Origin: Choristoneura fumiferana
Lineage: Eukaryota > Arthropoda > Insecta > Lepidoptera > Tortricidae
Length of the DNA stretch: 64,000 nt
Reading direction: 5' to 3'
NCBI RefSeq assembly: GCF_025370935.1
Contig: NC_133492.1
Span: 18,483,947 to 18,547,946, forward strand
The notes under the pieces were generated by a model that was not told the DNA's origin, ran no database searches, and saw only the letters and a list, made by a program, of their open reading frames with translations. Below are positions 1 through 11,990 of the stretch, piece after piece (positions within the stretch are counted from its first letter, which is position 1; every line of letters starts with the position of its first letter). Position numbers and translations under genes: made by a program.

Positions 1-1090
1 GGCAGGCCTACTGGATTTTGAGGCTCCGACCCACTGTTCGTGCCGTCGCAGCGCAATGCTTGTTCTGCAAGTATCGGCGCGCGGCCCGCAGCCCCAGCGC
101 ATGGCCGACCTTCCGCCCGCCCGGCTGCAGCACAACCGACGGCCGTTCACCTTTACTGGTCTCGACTTCTTTGGACCCATGGAAGTCACGGTTGGTCGTG
201 GAAGGCAAAAACGATACGGAATGTTATTTACGTGTTTAACTGTTCGTGCCGTTCACGTAGAAATAACGGAGAGCCTAACCACGGACGCCACTATCATGGC
301 GTTGAGAAGAATGATAGCTCGTAGAGGAACACCTACCACTATCTACTCAGATAATGGAACTAACCTACGAGGAGCCGATTCCGAGATAAAACGCAGCATC
401 GAAGACTTAAACAGAGATGCACTATGCAGTGACGGTCTCGTCAGGGGGATTGAATGGCGATTTATACCCCCAGGAGCCCCAGAAAGGGAGGAGCCTGGGA
501 GAGAATGGTCCGCAGTTTTAAAACGGCCTTGAAGATGACCGGGAGAGACGTAAAAGCCCAGTACGAAGGCCGCGCCTCGACCGGAAAACGCTTTCAACAT
601 TAATGCCGAAGTAGAGCCCTTGTTAACAGTCGTCCCATTACCCATGTTTCGACGGACCCTAACTATCCCGAGGCCTTGACACCTAATCATTTTTTGATAG
701 GTACACATCCAATGGCCCCTCTTTTGGTAAGTATGAAGACGTGGATCTATCGCTTAGAAAGCAGTGGCGGATCGCTCAACGCTTAACGGATATTTTTTGG
801 TCGCGGTGGCTAAAAGAGTATTTGCCCACATTATTACCGCGACAAAAGTGGACCAGTGAGCGTAGGGCCTTGCGTATAGGAGACTATGTCTTGCTTGTGG
901 AACCAAACTAGAGCGTGGCTCATGGCGGCACGGTGTAGTGAGTGCGACACTCCCGGGGATGACGGACGCATCCGCGTAGTGGACGTGCGCACTCGCACGG
1001 GCACGTTGCGACGACCGGTGACTCGCGTCGCCCTGCTTTCCTCACAAATGGATTCTAGTGATGACTGTCATCATCACTAGGGGGTGGAAT
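1..1090 (+). pseudogene. Decayed BEL/Pao retrotransposon pol 3' end (integrase and DUF5641 region)
   Basis: Remnant of a BEL/Pao polyprotein, cut by the window edge. A zinc-binding-like stretch (CLFCKYRRA) lies near position 60. An integrase core follows at about 110-480, with LDFFGP, RAVHVEI and YSDNGTN around the first two catalytic Asp residues, then WRFIPPGAP. Sequence resembling the C-terminal DUF5641 domain (RKQWRIAQR, FWSRWLKEYL, GDYVLL) continues in other frames to about 910, and the usual tail (GRIRVVDVRT) lies near 970. Frame changes near 90 and 530 and several stops show it is dead. A purine tract (GGGGTGGAAT, 1081-1090) precedes a TG that probably starts the 3' LTR. The two longest frames are both in the sense direction, so the identification is firm although the element is broken. 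Confidence 0.88.
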
Positions 1091-1396
1091 TGTAGGACGC
1101 GATGTTTTATGTAAATGTTTGTTAAAATTTCTAGATTAAGTTAGTTTTTAAATTTAATATTTTCATGCGACGATTAATTTGTTGTTTTTTACGCCATCTA
1201 GCTTCCTCTTTTATTAATAAATATATTAAAAAATTTGGTGGGTATGCGCAGGCTAAAAACGACACATTGTCGGTACTTGACTTTATGTAGACGATCTCTT
1301 CGCGAACGCTAGGCTGCAACTGCTCACACGCACAAAGTTTTTTCCATTTTTACGTATTTACGATTTTTATTCGACCTATCACTTACACTAATATTT
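1091..1396 (+). repeat. Probable 3' LTR of the BEL/Pao remnant, running into the gap
   Basis: Begins TGTAGGACGCG directly after a polypurine tract and contains AATAAA near 1215. The right end is not definable: the sequence runs into the gap at 1397, and no second LTR copy lies in the window to compare. Confidence 0.45.
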
Positions 1397-1496
1397 NNNN
1401 NNNNNNNNNNNNNNNNNNNNNNNNNNNNNNNNNNNNNNNNNNNNNNNNNNNNNNNNNNNNNNNNNNNNNNNNNNNNNNNNNNNNNNNNNNNNNNNN
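1397..1496. other. Assembly gap (100 N)
   Basis: Exactly 100 N, a conventional placeholder length, so the true distance is unknown. Confidence 0.99.
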
Positions 1497-2968
1497 TCAG
1501 GAAATATAGGACACGTTATTTTCTTTTGTCATTGAACAAAAAAAAATGAACTTCGTTTTTATTTGCATTAGAAAAAGGGTTAACAATCTTGACGAATCTT
1601 TTTATTGAAAAACGTTTTTAAAAAACAGTAACTATTATTTATGATACCAAAAGAATGTAAATGATCATATCGTCAGTACTTTGAAAAAATCTCGTATCTA
1701 TAATCAATATGTCAACAAAATTGAACCTATAAAGTTCACTCAGAAAAATTATCTATTTTGAGCTACGAGTTTTTTTAAAAGTAGTGACGATATGTCCTTG
1801 CTAATTCTTACATATTTGCTGTGACTTATTTTCCAAAAGTGTTTTTCAATGAAAAGACACGCCAAGATAGCTTACCTTTTTTCTAATCCTAAAAATAACT
1901 AAGTATATAGTCAGTTAAAGTCCCGTATGACGGCGCGCCCTGCGTGCGACACATTTATGAGACCCCCCACACTAGCTACCTTCGAGCGGCGTCGTGCCAG
2001 CGTCCGCACAACGTCGACGCCGCGGCGTCGCAACCCCAGCGCTGGCCGGCTGCCGAACGTCGGGCTTAAGCAGCGCTAGCGTTGTGCATTGTACTTGTTC
2101 GCAAAAAAACGTTGCTCTGACGAAGCAACAGGAAAAGAAAACGAGGCAGACCACTCAGGCGATGGGTCGACGAAATTTGTGGCGGGCGCTACTTGGACAT
2201 CACTAGCCAACGAAAGAGAAAAGTGGTCAGTTGGAGGAGGCCTTTGCTATAAAAAGCACACGATAACTAATTAGTATGATGAAACAACTAAAGAACCCAA
2301 CCAACTGTGAAATATCGGACAGAAGGCTTATAATAATAATAATAATAATAATGTAACTGATAGACTAAATAGTTTTTTTATACTCAGGAAACATCGTAGT
2401 TATAGACGGATTTGACAGAACTGTTAAAGCTATAATTAGTTTGTGACAGGATGACGACAGGTGTCGACAAACAGTGGAAATTGAAATTACATGCTAACGG
2501 AGCGAGAGGCACGGCTGTGCTGTTGATACGCATCAAATTGATGAAAATAATCCTTTATTCATTGTAGTTATTACAAGAACTCACATGTTGTATGTCTGTA
2601 CGTAATGACGGCAGCAAAGGAAGAGAAAGAAGCGGGAGCGCTCTCAAAAACCATAAGTATAGACTTTTTCGTCAATGCCAATATAGAGTTATTTAAGGCA
2701 GGCATACGCTATTCAACAGTTTTTACGTTATAGAGTTAACAGTATCGGTATGAAATGATCCCGAGTTCGTTTTAACTGTTATAAGTACTAAAAGCTACCT
2801 TAGTGTGACCTTGAGACGAGTTTTTGTTGCTTATAAGTAGACTTCAATGAGTTATGCTGCTACAAAAACCACCAACTGTAATTATACCCGGGGCGTTATG
2901 GTCAGTAGTAATTTCGCTACTTGAATGCATGTTAATAACACAAATAACGGTTCCGTACAAATTTATAT
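1497..2968. other. AT-rich stretch without a recognisable gene
   Basis: No conserved coding signal. A short (AAT)n microsatellite lies at about 2328-2352. Open frames here are short and match no family I know. Confidence 0.6.
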
Positions 2969-3104
2969 CAGCCGTAGGGCGTCCACTTTTGGACATGTGA
3001 GTAGACCTCCCCCAATAGACCTCCAGTTGCTTCAGTTGGAAGCGGCCTGCCTCCACCGTGAACTCGCGGCTTTAACCAAGTCATCCGTCCATCTCGTTGG
3101 TATC
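2969..3104 (-). pseudogene. RTE-type non-LTR retrotransposon 3' fragment
   Basis: On the minus strand the sequence encodes RWTDDLVKAA followed by SSRW, the C-terminal signature of RTE-clade reverse transcriptases common in Lepidoptera, and ends in the usual tail (GGACGCCCTACGGCTG). The same tail occurs at 19531, 32668 and 60150. Only about 135 bp remain. Confidence 0.7.
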
Positions 3105-3203
3105 TATCAATATTCAGTGTTATCAGAGCTTAGTCGTGCTCAAGGCAAAACGTACGCAGTGAACGAAAACAATTACTTTGCTTACCCGCGACCTTTTTCG
3201 TTT

Positions 3204-4133
3204 AGAGCGCGTTCAGACTGGCGGGACCCGCGCGGTTTGAAACACAAAAATGTGTACTATTCAGACACCGCGTTTATTTAGCGATTGGCGTTTAGTTTCA
3301 AGATGGACGTCGAAGAGGAGATACTGTGTCTATATGGTTGCTTACAATAAAGAAAAGAAGAAAAACCGGCCAAGAGCTTTAAAGTTAAATATTTCGCAAA
3401 AAAATCGATGAATCGAAAAATCGTCTTAGCAGACCCCTAATGGTTTTATATAACCTATCTAACGATACGCCACACTATAGGGTTGTATGACAAAAAAAAT
3501 CACCCCCACTTTACGTCTGTCGTAAAATTATGTTTCAGTTTTTTAATTGTACCATTTTGTCGGCATAGTTTACATATATATCCGTGCAAAATAACAGCTT
3601 TCTAGCATTGATAGTCCCTGAGCAAAGCCGCGGACGGACGGACAGACAGACAGATAGACAGACAGACAGACATGGCTAAACTATAAGGGTTCCGTTTTTG
3701 TCATTTTAGCTCCGGAACCCTAAAAAGGCGATATTGGGTGCATCCAATAGTTAGTGATCGATTCAAACATGGCCATTTAGTTTCGTTATATTATATCCCA
3801 AACCAAGAATGTTTGAGGAAAAATTATTTTACTATTTAATAATGCCAATAAAATCTTTTGACGACCTGCTTGAATTGATCACGAAATGTGCGTCGCTTTT
3901 TGGAATGTGACGTCCAACCGCGCGGTATTCGCGATACAACTGAACGCTCTCGTCGAGCTCCATAGTAATGAAATCGCGCGGACCCCGCGCGATTGTATTT
4001 GCTCGCAGTTGGTTGGCGGCAACCGCGTGGTTATGTCTGAACGCTTTGGAACATTTTCATGTAAATATGAACCGCACGGGAATCGCGCGATTTTGGAACC
4101 GCGCGGCTTCCGCCAGTCTGAACGCGCTCTTAC
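3204..4133. mobile_element. Harbinger-like non-autonomous DNA element with 32-bp TIRs and TTA duplication
   Basis: The arms at 3207-3238 and 4099-4130 are near-perfect inverted repeats, beginning GAGCGCGTTCAGACTGGCGG just outside those limits and differing only around a GACC/AAGC patch. TTA flanks both ends, which is the target duplication of PIF/Harbinger elements. No transposase frame is present. Internal GC-rich pieces repeat parts of the arm (CCGCGCGG). A second repeat family occupies 3363-3725, so the element is composite. Confidence 0.7.
3363..3725 (+). repeat. Interspersed repeat, copy 1 (CCGGCCAAGAGC ... GGGTTCCG family)
   Basis: Aligns over most of its length to 56545-57215, sharing CCACACTATAGGGTT, CACCCCCACTTTACGTC, TAGCATTGATAGTCCCTGAG and the GACA-repeat run before GGGTTCCGTTTTTG. 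It contains a (GACA)n microsatellite at 3637-3672. No coding capacity. Sequences of this kind are abundant in Lepidoptera; the element class is not clear to me. Confidence 0.7.
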
Positions 4134-4449
4134 TTTTTTTTTACTTAAAATTACGCTCGTCTGGCTTTATCGCCTGTAAATGTAAAGCCCGGTTTCCACC
4201 GCAAGTGGAGCGAAGTCATTAATGATTTAGTTTAACTATTACAACGATCGGGTGCCTGAAAGTACTTACACCGGTACCGGTACACACTCACTTGTGAAAA
4301 TGGTTGAGTTTTCTTTAAAGACCGGCAACAGACTAGTGACTCTCCTTGAGTTGTTGGCACTCATACTCTTGGGCGATGGTGATCATTTCCCGTCAGATAC
4401 CCGCATGTTTCTTTGCCTCCCTCTTATAAAGAAAAAAAAATCCTTGTAG

Positions 4450-7427
4450 ATCCCCGTGTGTCGCGCTCGCAGCTCAACGCTGGCGACGCAAGGCGAGCTG
4501 CGCGCGTGCGCGGCGCGCGTTAAGCCGCGCTTCGATGACGCCGTCAGCCTCTGCCCGTCTGTCAACAGCCGCAAGGACTCCGGCATCCGCAGCACCAGCC
4601 GCCGCTCCAGCATACAGCACCAGGTCAGTTGGAGCGTCAGGACAAGGGGGAGAAAGATCAGTGATTATAACACGAGATCTGGGGGCTTACTACGAAATTC
4701 GAAAATCGAAGTTCGTGTCGTACCGTTCCTCTCACTCTCGTATTCAATAATATAAGTGTCAGCGGGACGGCAAGTTCGAATTTTGCACTTCGTAGTATAG
4801 GGCCAGTTGCTAAATTCAATACCATTTGACCCAGTTCGACTTCTGTTGCGCTGAACTATTATAAATAAATATCACGGACTCTTGACACCAATTGACCTAA
4901 TCCCAAAGTAAGCAAAGCTTGTGATATGGTATGGGTATTGACCCACCAGACCAGGCAACAGAGATACATACTTACCTAAATCCATATTAAACACCCAAGA
5001 GTCGAGAACAAACATTTGTATTTTTCATACAAATATCTGCGCCGACTGAGGATTGAACTGGGCTATCCGGTTGTATTATAATATGTACTCAGACTATACC
5101 AAGCAAGCAGTCACGTAAACCTAGCTTTTTATACTTAAGCCAGTCGGTCTTTGAGCTTGTAGATATCCTCCTCATCGTCTTTGCATAGCTTGAAAGTGAA
5201 TAAGTGTTCACCGCGCATTTTAAAATCGCCATAGTTCGGCCATTTTTCAATTTTTCCATTTAGGTATGGATAAAAAAAGCCATACAATTATCGACCCTGT
5301 TCACAAAATTTCACGAGTCAGCTGAAAAGTCAACCTGCAGGGGAGAACACACAGCCGCAGGAATAAACCATAACGGAGACGCTTCACTCGCGTTTCGTGC
5401 TGACTAGGTCAACTTTTTTTTGGCGTGTAGGGTGTAATCTCTGGAGATAATGAATCGACTTAAAAAATCTTTCGCTAATCGAGAGGCCCTTATTAACATA
5501 AGCTGTTTTTGTTCGGAGGAAGTGCAAAGTTCTTTCAAACGCAGACAAAGTTACGGGCAACAGCTGTTCCCTAAATATTCTTATTATAAAACATTTTTAA
5601 TTCCAGATATTCGCTTTGAACCACCCAGTGATAGAAACACAAAACGACATGCAGCATCGAGTGTCAGGCTACTACACTTCAAGTCAATCTTCGCTCAACG
5701 ACTTACCTTCCCGCACGCGTCTCCCCGGTCCTCTCAACGACCAACAAGTGCAGTCGCTCCAGAAACTCCGCAAGCAATCCGACCTACAACTCATTCGCTG
5801 CGTCCAAGACAATGCGAGGTCAGGCATCAACTACTTTGTACAACCCCCCCTTGATAGATTCACGCTCTTCTTCAAAACGCCTGGAATGGAGAGGCACTAT
5901 AGGGACAAGGCTCACAGGAGCGATGACTGCGAAGACTTCCCGCCGACGCTGACCACGTCGAGATTCAACACGGCTTTAGATATTCTGGTATCTGCAATCA
6001 TATTTCTATCCGTCTCCGCTTCGTTATTCACTCTTTATCGCGAGTGGCAGCAGTGGATCGGATGGTTTGTCTTCTTCACCGTCATCGAGGTTATTAGTAT
6101 GTCATGCTGTGTGTACAGACACTATTTGAAATGGAAGACGAAAGGAAATCCCCTCGTCACCGACAGTATACGGAGATCGGTAAAAATATTTAGAAAATTG
6201 ACGGACTGGTTTCCGTGGCATCTATCTGGCAGCTTGTTGATCAGCCTGCCCATTTTGGCAGTTTTGATTAATTTCTCGTGCGAATACACCACTATGACGA
6301 TACTAAAAGGCGAACAGTACTTCTACGTGTATCTACTGTGCCTCGGCATTGTCCACTTCTGTAATTTCACTCAGATGAACTGGCTGGTGAAGAATACTTT
6401 GGTGACGATTTACGCCGGCTTTTTCCTGTTCCTTGCCGTGCTCGGCTGTTACGAGGTTAATACTCAGATTTCAGACGCTGATATTAACACCTTTAAGCAT
6501 CCAGTGGTAGCTCTTAGTTACAATAATTCTATAAATACAACTAGTGATTTTTCTGAGGACTGGTTGGAGAATGGGAACAAAACGGAGAGAGGCGATGGCA
6601 AGCAATTAGAGATGCACCTAACGGAGCTTTATTTAGACGTAGCGTTACTACTCATGTTGGTGTGGTTTTTAAATAGAGAGTTTGAGATCAGTTACCGGCT
6701 TAGTTTCCACAGCAACGTCGTGGCCAACCGCGACAAACAGAAAGTTCAGATCATGCGAAACCAAGCAGATTGGCTGCTCCACAACATCATCCCGCGACAC
6801 GTCGCCGATCAGCTCAAAAACACCGCCAAATATTCCGAAAACTACAAAGACGTCGGCATTATATTTGCCAGTATCGTTAACTTCAATGAAATGTATGACG
6901 AATCATATTTGAAAGGAAAAGAATATTTAAGGGTTCTGAACGAATTGATCGCCGATTTTGATGATCTATTGGAGAGGCCGCAGTTCCAACACGTGGAGAA
7001 GATTAAAACGATAGGAAGCACGTTTATGGCAGCCAGCGGCCTGAACCCGGCTTTACGCCACGCGTCGCGCGGCACGCCTGAACATCTCTACCAATTAATG
7101 GATTTCGCTCTTGAGATGCAGAAAGTAGTGGACAATTTCAACCAAGATTTGCTCGAATTCGATTTCATTCTTCGTATCGGATATAATGTCGGTGATGTTA
7201 CAGCCGGAGTAATCGGTACGACCAAATTGTATTATGATATTTGGGGAGACGCGGTGAATATCGCCTCGAGGATGGATTCGACAGGGGTCGCCAAGCGAAT
7301 CCAGGTGGGGGAAGCTTGTATACCAGTGCTGACCCCCATTTACGAGTTTGAGCGTCGCGGCAGCGTGTACGTTAAGGGTAAAGACAATATGGACGTCTAT
7401 CTCTTGGTCAGAAAAAAAGTAGAATAG
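4450..7427 (+). CDS. Ac13E: Adenylyl cyclase, type-9-like (Ac13E type), last two recognised exons (5' partial)
   Basis: Makes cyclic AMP from ATP at the plasma membrane under G-protein control. Exons: 4450-4623 (acceptor TTGTAG, donor GTCAGT) and 5607-7427 (acceptor TTCCAG), both phase 0. The first encodes the basic/serine-rich linker after C1 (SRKDSGIRSTSRRSSIQHQ). The second encodes a linker, six membrane segments (starting about 5973, 6057, 6222, 6315, 6400 and 6625) with N-glycosylation sequons in the loop before the sixth, then the C2 cyclase fold: VGIIFASIVNFNEMY, IEKIKTIGS (base-contacting Lys), YYDIWGD, and VNIASRM with the transition-state Asn and Arg. WFLNREFEISYR is typical of the AC9 group. 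The first membrane cassette and C1 are outside the window. The protein stops ten residues after the C2 fold, without the long tail of other AC9 proteins. The 4624-5606 intron carries a MITE. A poly(A) signal lies at 7763. Confidence 0.93.
4683..4802. mobile_element. Short MITE, family CTACTACGAAATTCGAAAATC, copy A
   Basis: About 120-bp imperfect palindrome with GGCTTACTACGAAATTCG at one end and CTTCGTAGTATAGGGCC at the other. The interior contains CTCACTCTCGTATT and AAGTGTCAG, shared with copies at 28789 and 62624. It lies only 59 bp after the 5' splice site of the cyclase intron. Confidence 0.7.
5010..5110 (-). repeat. SINE-like fragment inside the cyclase intron
   Basis: Minus-strand text GCAGATATTTGTATGAAAAA resembles the body of the tRNA-derived repeat at 29930-30035, next to CCAGTTCAATCCTC, which looks like a degraded box B. 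Only a fragment is present. Confidence 0.4.
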
Positions 7428-9777
7428 GTAGGAGAAACTATTTATAAAGAAAAGTAGAATCTGTGATTTAATTATATATTTGTTATAATTATAACTACGT
7501 AGCTTACGTAATGAGGTTACAATAAGAGATGATGCTTATTTATTGTGTGCATTATAAAAGTGATATAATGGCTTGACGAAATACTCCCGATGTAAGCTAT
7601 TAATTTATTGTTATTTGGCTTTAGTGTGTTTAGTGGTTGCGTGCGTGTAACTGCATGCTTTTTATGCAGTGATGTTATATAAAATCTACTTGCCTGTGTT
7701 GTCTAATCTGTGACCAGTGCTCTAGTCCACAATGAAATTTCAGTTTATGACCTGTATATTCGAATAAAAATATATTTACCCGTCTTCTCTTTATGTAAAG
7801 AACTTAGTTTTGTATTTGTGTAATGGATAATGGCGTTTGTTTCCGACCCTTTTCAGGAATAGCAAAATAATGTATTGTGTAGTAAAATTGTAAACGTATT
7901 TGTTGATTGAATTTTGAATGTGAATAATGGCAATTTCGGTAGGAAACGGACAACGAATGTTGTTATTGCGGCTAGGGTTACCATTATATTACAGTGTTGC
8001 CAGTCTGCGGTGCGGATTTCTTTTACCACCTCAATGCTGTGTTGTCATTACAGGAAAATGATTTTAAAATTTTGTTTTTAAACTGAAAACAAAAATACGG
8101 ATCCCAGCTTGCACTTTTACCGATATTACGTTTCGTAATTGAGTAATCGGGTGCTCGGGGAATGCTATTCTGGCTAGCGAGGTGCACAGATGTTTCCAAC
8201 AGCATGTAGATACCTATATAGGAAGAGTATTTCTGTTGAATGCGGCACGCACCTTTTATATGGTAACCTTAGTTGAGGCTCGAACAACGCGGGCTAGCCG
8301 CGTTAACGTGTTGTACTTAAGCAAACGAGCCAACGGAGACTGTTTTTAATATAATGTACCATTGATGTTCTAACCTGACGGTTATTGTCTTTATAATAAA
8401 GTAGAAAATTTGTAGCGAGAAATAAAACGAAATTTTTCGTCGATGTAATAAGTTATTCGAAAATGCTTCTACTTCGCAGGATAGCATATATTGTCTCAAA
8501 TATATAAAACGAAACGACTATTTATTATTATGTAATTTTATAAATAATTTTAAACACTTGCGCGAAACGAATACTTACTCATATATATTACCTGAATTGA
8601 GTGTTCCAGAAACCAACTTTAGCTTAGTGAGAAAAATTCTATGTCACACATTTTGATTTTGGCTAAAGTTTGGAGCCTAAATGATGTTTTCATAAGAATA
8701 TTCTATAGCAAATATTATAAAAAATGTATATTACATTTTTAATATAATATCACATTCTGTCTGTCTGGTCAATTGCTTCTGGAAGTCCAAGTGTACTGTC
8801 CTTATAGTACGAGGGATACATTTTGGGCCGCTGGTGTTGTCTAGAGTGCAGCAAAGAGTAAAAATAAAATGACGTAGCCACTTTCTTTAAAACTGTCACC
8901 CAAGTATGGCAACGATTACCTAGCATAAAAAATGGTTTTATCCATTTTCTACTCTTTTTTCGCACATCCACAATTTTGGGTTACGAATAGAGCTGTTGCA
9001 TTATATATATTTATTCTCTAATATAAATAAAACAATATATTTAATATTTAAGAAGACTTGCTTCAGTAGACATTATCGGTTGTATGATTGTATATTCCAT
9101 ATATTTAAAGAAATGAACGTTTACTGATTTTCTACATAAATATATTTTAAAAAGGCAATTTTACAAATGCGAGTCTTCTCATTGTACCTTACCTTGTAAG
9201 AGTTCTTTACTTATGATGAAAGCCTTGACTGTACATTCCACTTGTATTTATGATATTTGCCTTCAAAATATCTATTTTCTATTAGTAAATGGAGAATTTA
9301 AAAGTTGGAAATTGTCAGAGGACTGTAGTTTTACAGAATGTCGGACCAATACTGGATTATACGCAATTAGCTCTCTTTAAATTTTACCTCTTCGATAAAT
9401 AGATTCGTTCTTATACATTACAAATTTGAAGATGTACTGGTATATTTATAAGTAGGTAGCTATTTGTGATACATAAATTATATGTATGACTGTAATATTT
9501 AAGGAAAACATTTTTCTTTATATACATAATAATCCTTACCTTTTCCAGTAAAAAATTAAAGATATAATTTAATCTAATGTATTGGTTATTCTCCTATACC
9601 TTGTGTAGTCTCCTATATCCTAATCGTTGTGCCAAATATCTATATTTTGAGTTACATAATTATTTGTAGTTTGTTCCTTGGACCAACCACCAATCTTGTA
9701 AATTCTTGAGTGTCAATCTAGAATGATTGAATTTTTTCTCCACTTTAGCTTGCCTTGTTTTTGTTTGTCCTTTAAAT
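7428..9777. other. Adenylyl cyclase 3' UTR and AT-rich intergenic DNA
   Basis: Follows the cyclase stop codon. AATAAA at 7763-7768 is the first good poly(A) signal, giving a 3' UTR of roughly 350 nt; later signals would lengthen it. Beyond that the sequence is AT-rich with no conserved coding signal. Confidence 0.6.
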
Positions 9778-9940
9778 CAGTCTTTCCCAAAGTGGGCGAT
9801 AACGCCCCCTTGTGGGCGCTGGAGGCCTAAAGGGGGGCGGTAAGGGGCCCAGAAAAATCTTCACCTTTAGGCGAGTCTAATATGTTATGAATCAGTTATT
9901 TTATAGCGCCCCCCCATTTTTCCTTCACATTAAAAACCTC
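9778..9940 (+). mobile_element. hAT-like terminal fragment
   Basis: CAGTCTTTCCCAAAGTGGGC has the CAGnnnTTCCCAAA pattern of hAT terminal repeats and is followed by GC-rich short palindromes (GGGCG/CGCCC). No matching opposite terminus was found, so it is probably truncated. Confidence 0.4.
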
Positions 9941-10044
9941 AATTGCGATCGGATTGAATTGGGATCGGATCAGATTTTCAATATCTAATGAAATTATGCA
10001 ATTACCGTGACTACTTTTGATAGATTTAATTATATAATAGATAA

Positions 10045-10448
10045 TGAGGGCTATCGCGAATGAATTCGCCGCTAGAGGCGCTAGTGTAGCGTGAGGTCTC
10101 CGAAATGTCAAATCTCATAGTTTTTGGGTGAGCTACGCGGGTTTATTTATAATTAGAATAATTTTGTGAATATTTTGCAATATCTGAAATTAATTATGCC
10201 AAATAGGCGTTCCGGGGCAATAATGTCTGTGTTTTGAGACAATTTTGTCTTTCGGAAACCTTTGTCCTCCCTTTTTCCGAACAAAACGGGGACTTTGCAA
10301 CACTGTGGCATGCTCGATATTTTTATGCTACGGTTTTAAGGTGTATTAAATATGATTTTAATCTAAACTTTGTTTTCACGCCCGTAAATACTTAAAAACC
10401 TCACGTAACAGTGCGCCATCTAGTGAGACAAAAAACGATAGCCCTCAT
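10045..10448. mobile_element. MITE with TGAGGGCTATCG terminal repeats
   Basis: TGAGGGCTATCG at 10045-10056 is exactly inverted at 10436-10447, and GCTAGAGGCGCTAG...GCGTGAGG is imperfectly inverted as CCTCACGTAACAGTGCGCCATCTAG. It is about 400 bp long with no coding capacity. The target duplication is ambiguous because the flanks are themselves palindromic (AAT/ATT). Confidence 0.65.
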
Positions 10449-11469
10449 TCCGACGAAACAAGAATACGACGAATGAGGAACAATTCCCTAGCACGACACG
10501 TGCCACGTGTGAATGAATAAGAGTAGGTATGCGATAAACAAAGAAGCATAAATTAATCGTTTATTATGCTTGAATATCGCCTTTGTGAGGGAGTGAAACT
10601 TCTGTAGGTAGGTAACCTGTAATTTTACTTAAGTATTTTGTGTTAAGAGATTTGTGTTGATGATGATGATTTTGTGTTAGTAAGTAAACTAGAACGTACA
10701 TACCTAAATCTGAAAATAAAAAATATTCTTTCTAATCGCAGTCTGGTAAAAAATATAAAAAGGCTGGTCACTTCGTTGCGTCAAAAGCGATACAAGGCCG
10801 GGAGGCGTGTCAACTTTGTGGGCCAAGTTCTTCTTCTTTAAAAAATATGGCTCTGTCCATCAGAGGACAATTTTGCAGTGTCTAGTAGTTTTTGCCGTTG
10901 TACGGTAAAAAAATTCTAGAAAACGAAATATGAGAGGTAATGGGATGAACGATGACAGCGCGAATCCTGTGGCAAGTTAAAAGCGAAAATCAACATTGTA
11001 TTATTATAAAGGAAAGCAGCGATAAAGTTAATTGTTTTACTTTATAGAATATTTCATTGCTGTTCAATATTCATGGCGCGGAGTTTTAGAATACCGGCGT
11101 GAATTTATAGTAGTTTTGCTAAGCGGTGTTTCGACCGGTGAGGGGAATCCGGAGGCCCAACTCCCTTCTACCCCCCCCCCACTCCCCCTCTTCCTCTCCC
11201 TTTATTCGGGCAACCTTAGCTACAATGCACCGCAGTCCTAATAATGTGTAGGTTCCTTGTGCGGCGGTAACACTTACTATAGGTGTCATTATGTCGTTTA
11301 CGGACCCACGCCAATCCCAAATTTGAAAAAATGATGAGGTTAGGACATGCTAGATTTAACAACTGGCGCTTGACCTGCAAACGATGTCCTATGTTTCAGC
11401 TAAGTAGCTGAATCGCTTCGGACTGTATTCCCAGCCAAGCCCATGTGTGAACTTATGCATTTTAGGTAC
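10449..11469. other. Stretch without a recognisable gene
   Basis: AT-rich, with a pyrimidine/C-rich run near 11165-11205. Short frames only, with no family match. Confidence 0.6.
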
Positions 11470-11722
11470 TGTAGGAACTAGGCTGTATACGCTGGCAGGT
11501 GGTAAAACTGACCACTTGGCAGGTTAGATTGACAGCGGGTATTACATGCCGGAGCGCAGATTGCTCCGATAGCCTAAGCGGCTGGTGCTATGCTATGTAA
11601 ATGTATTTTTAAGCTCTGAAATAAATCCAAATGATTGAAGAAGTTGTTTATTTTGAACTAAGTTTAAAGTCACGCGCGTTGATCCCCAGTACCTAAGCTC
11701 TTACCTAGTTACAGTCCCCACA
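11470..11722 (+). repeat. 5' LTR of the gag-protease element
   Basis: TG...CA repeat with AATAAA near its middle. Compared with the 3' LTR it differs at four places, each a one-base change in the length of a C or A run, with no substitutions seen by eye. Confidence 0.93.
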
Positions 11723-11990
11723 AGTGGTGGAGTTAGGCGCGGTCGGTGTACTTTTATGTTTTAGCTATCGCTTCAGAGGACGACGGAGTACCGCAGCGAT
11801 TTCAGCGGTCTATGGACAATTGTTAAGAAAGACGAGCTTTGATGACAAAAAAAGCGCATGAAAAGTGAAGCAATTTGGTAAATGTATCGATTTTTGAGGA
11901 AGCAACTGTGAGTTATTTTATTTTTTCCTCTATCCCAGTGTTTAATAGAATTTGCGGGCAGATAAATTTTATTACGGAGAAGAAAAGAAG

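Noticed and set aside
3637..3672. GACA direct repeats as a possible array
   Set aside because: Simple microsatellite shared with the repeat copy at 57130; no spacer structure, so not a CRISPR.
3886..4222. 97- and 84-codon frames with repeated Arg/Ala-rich text
   Set aside because: They arise from the GC-rich terminal repeats of the Harbinger-like element.
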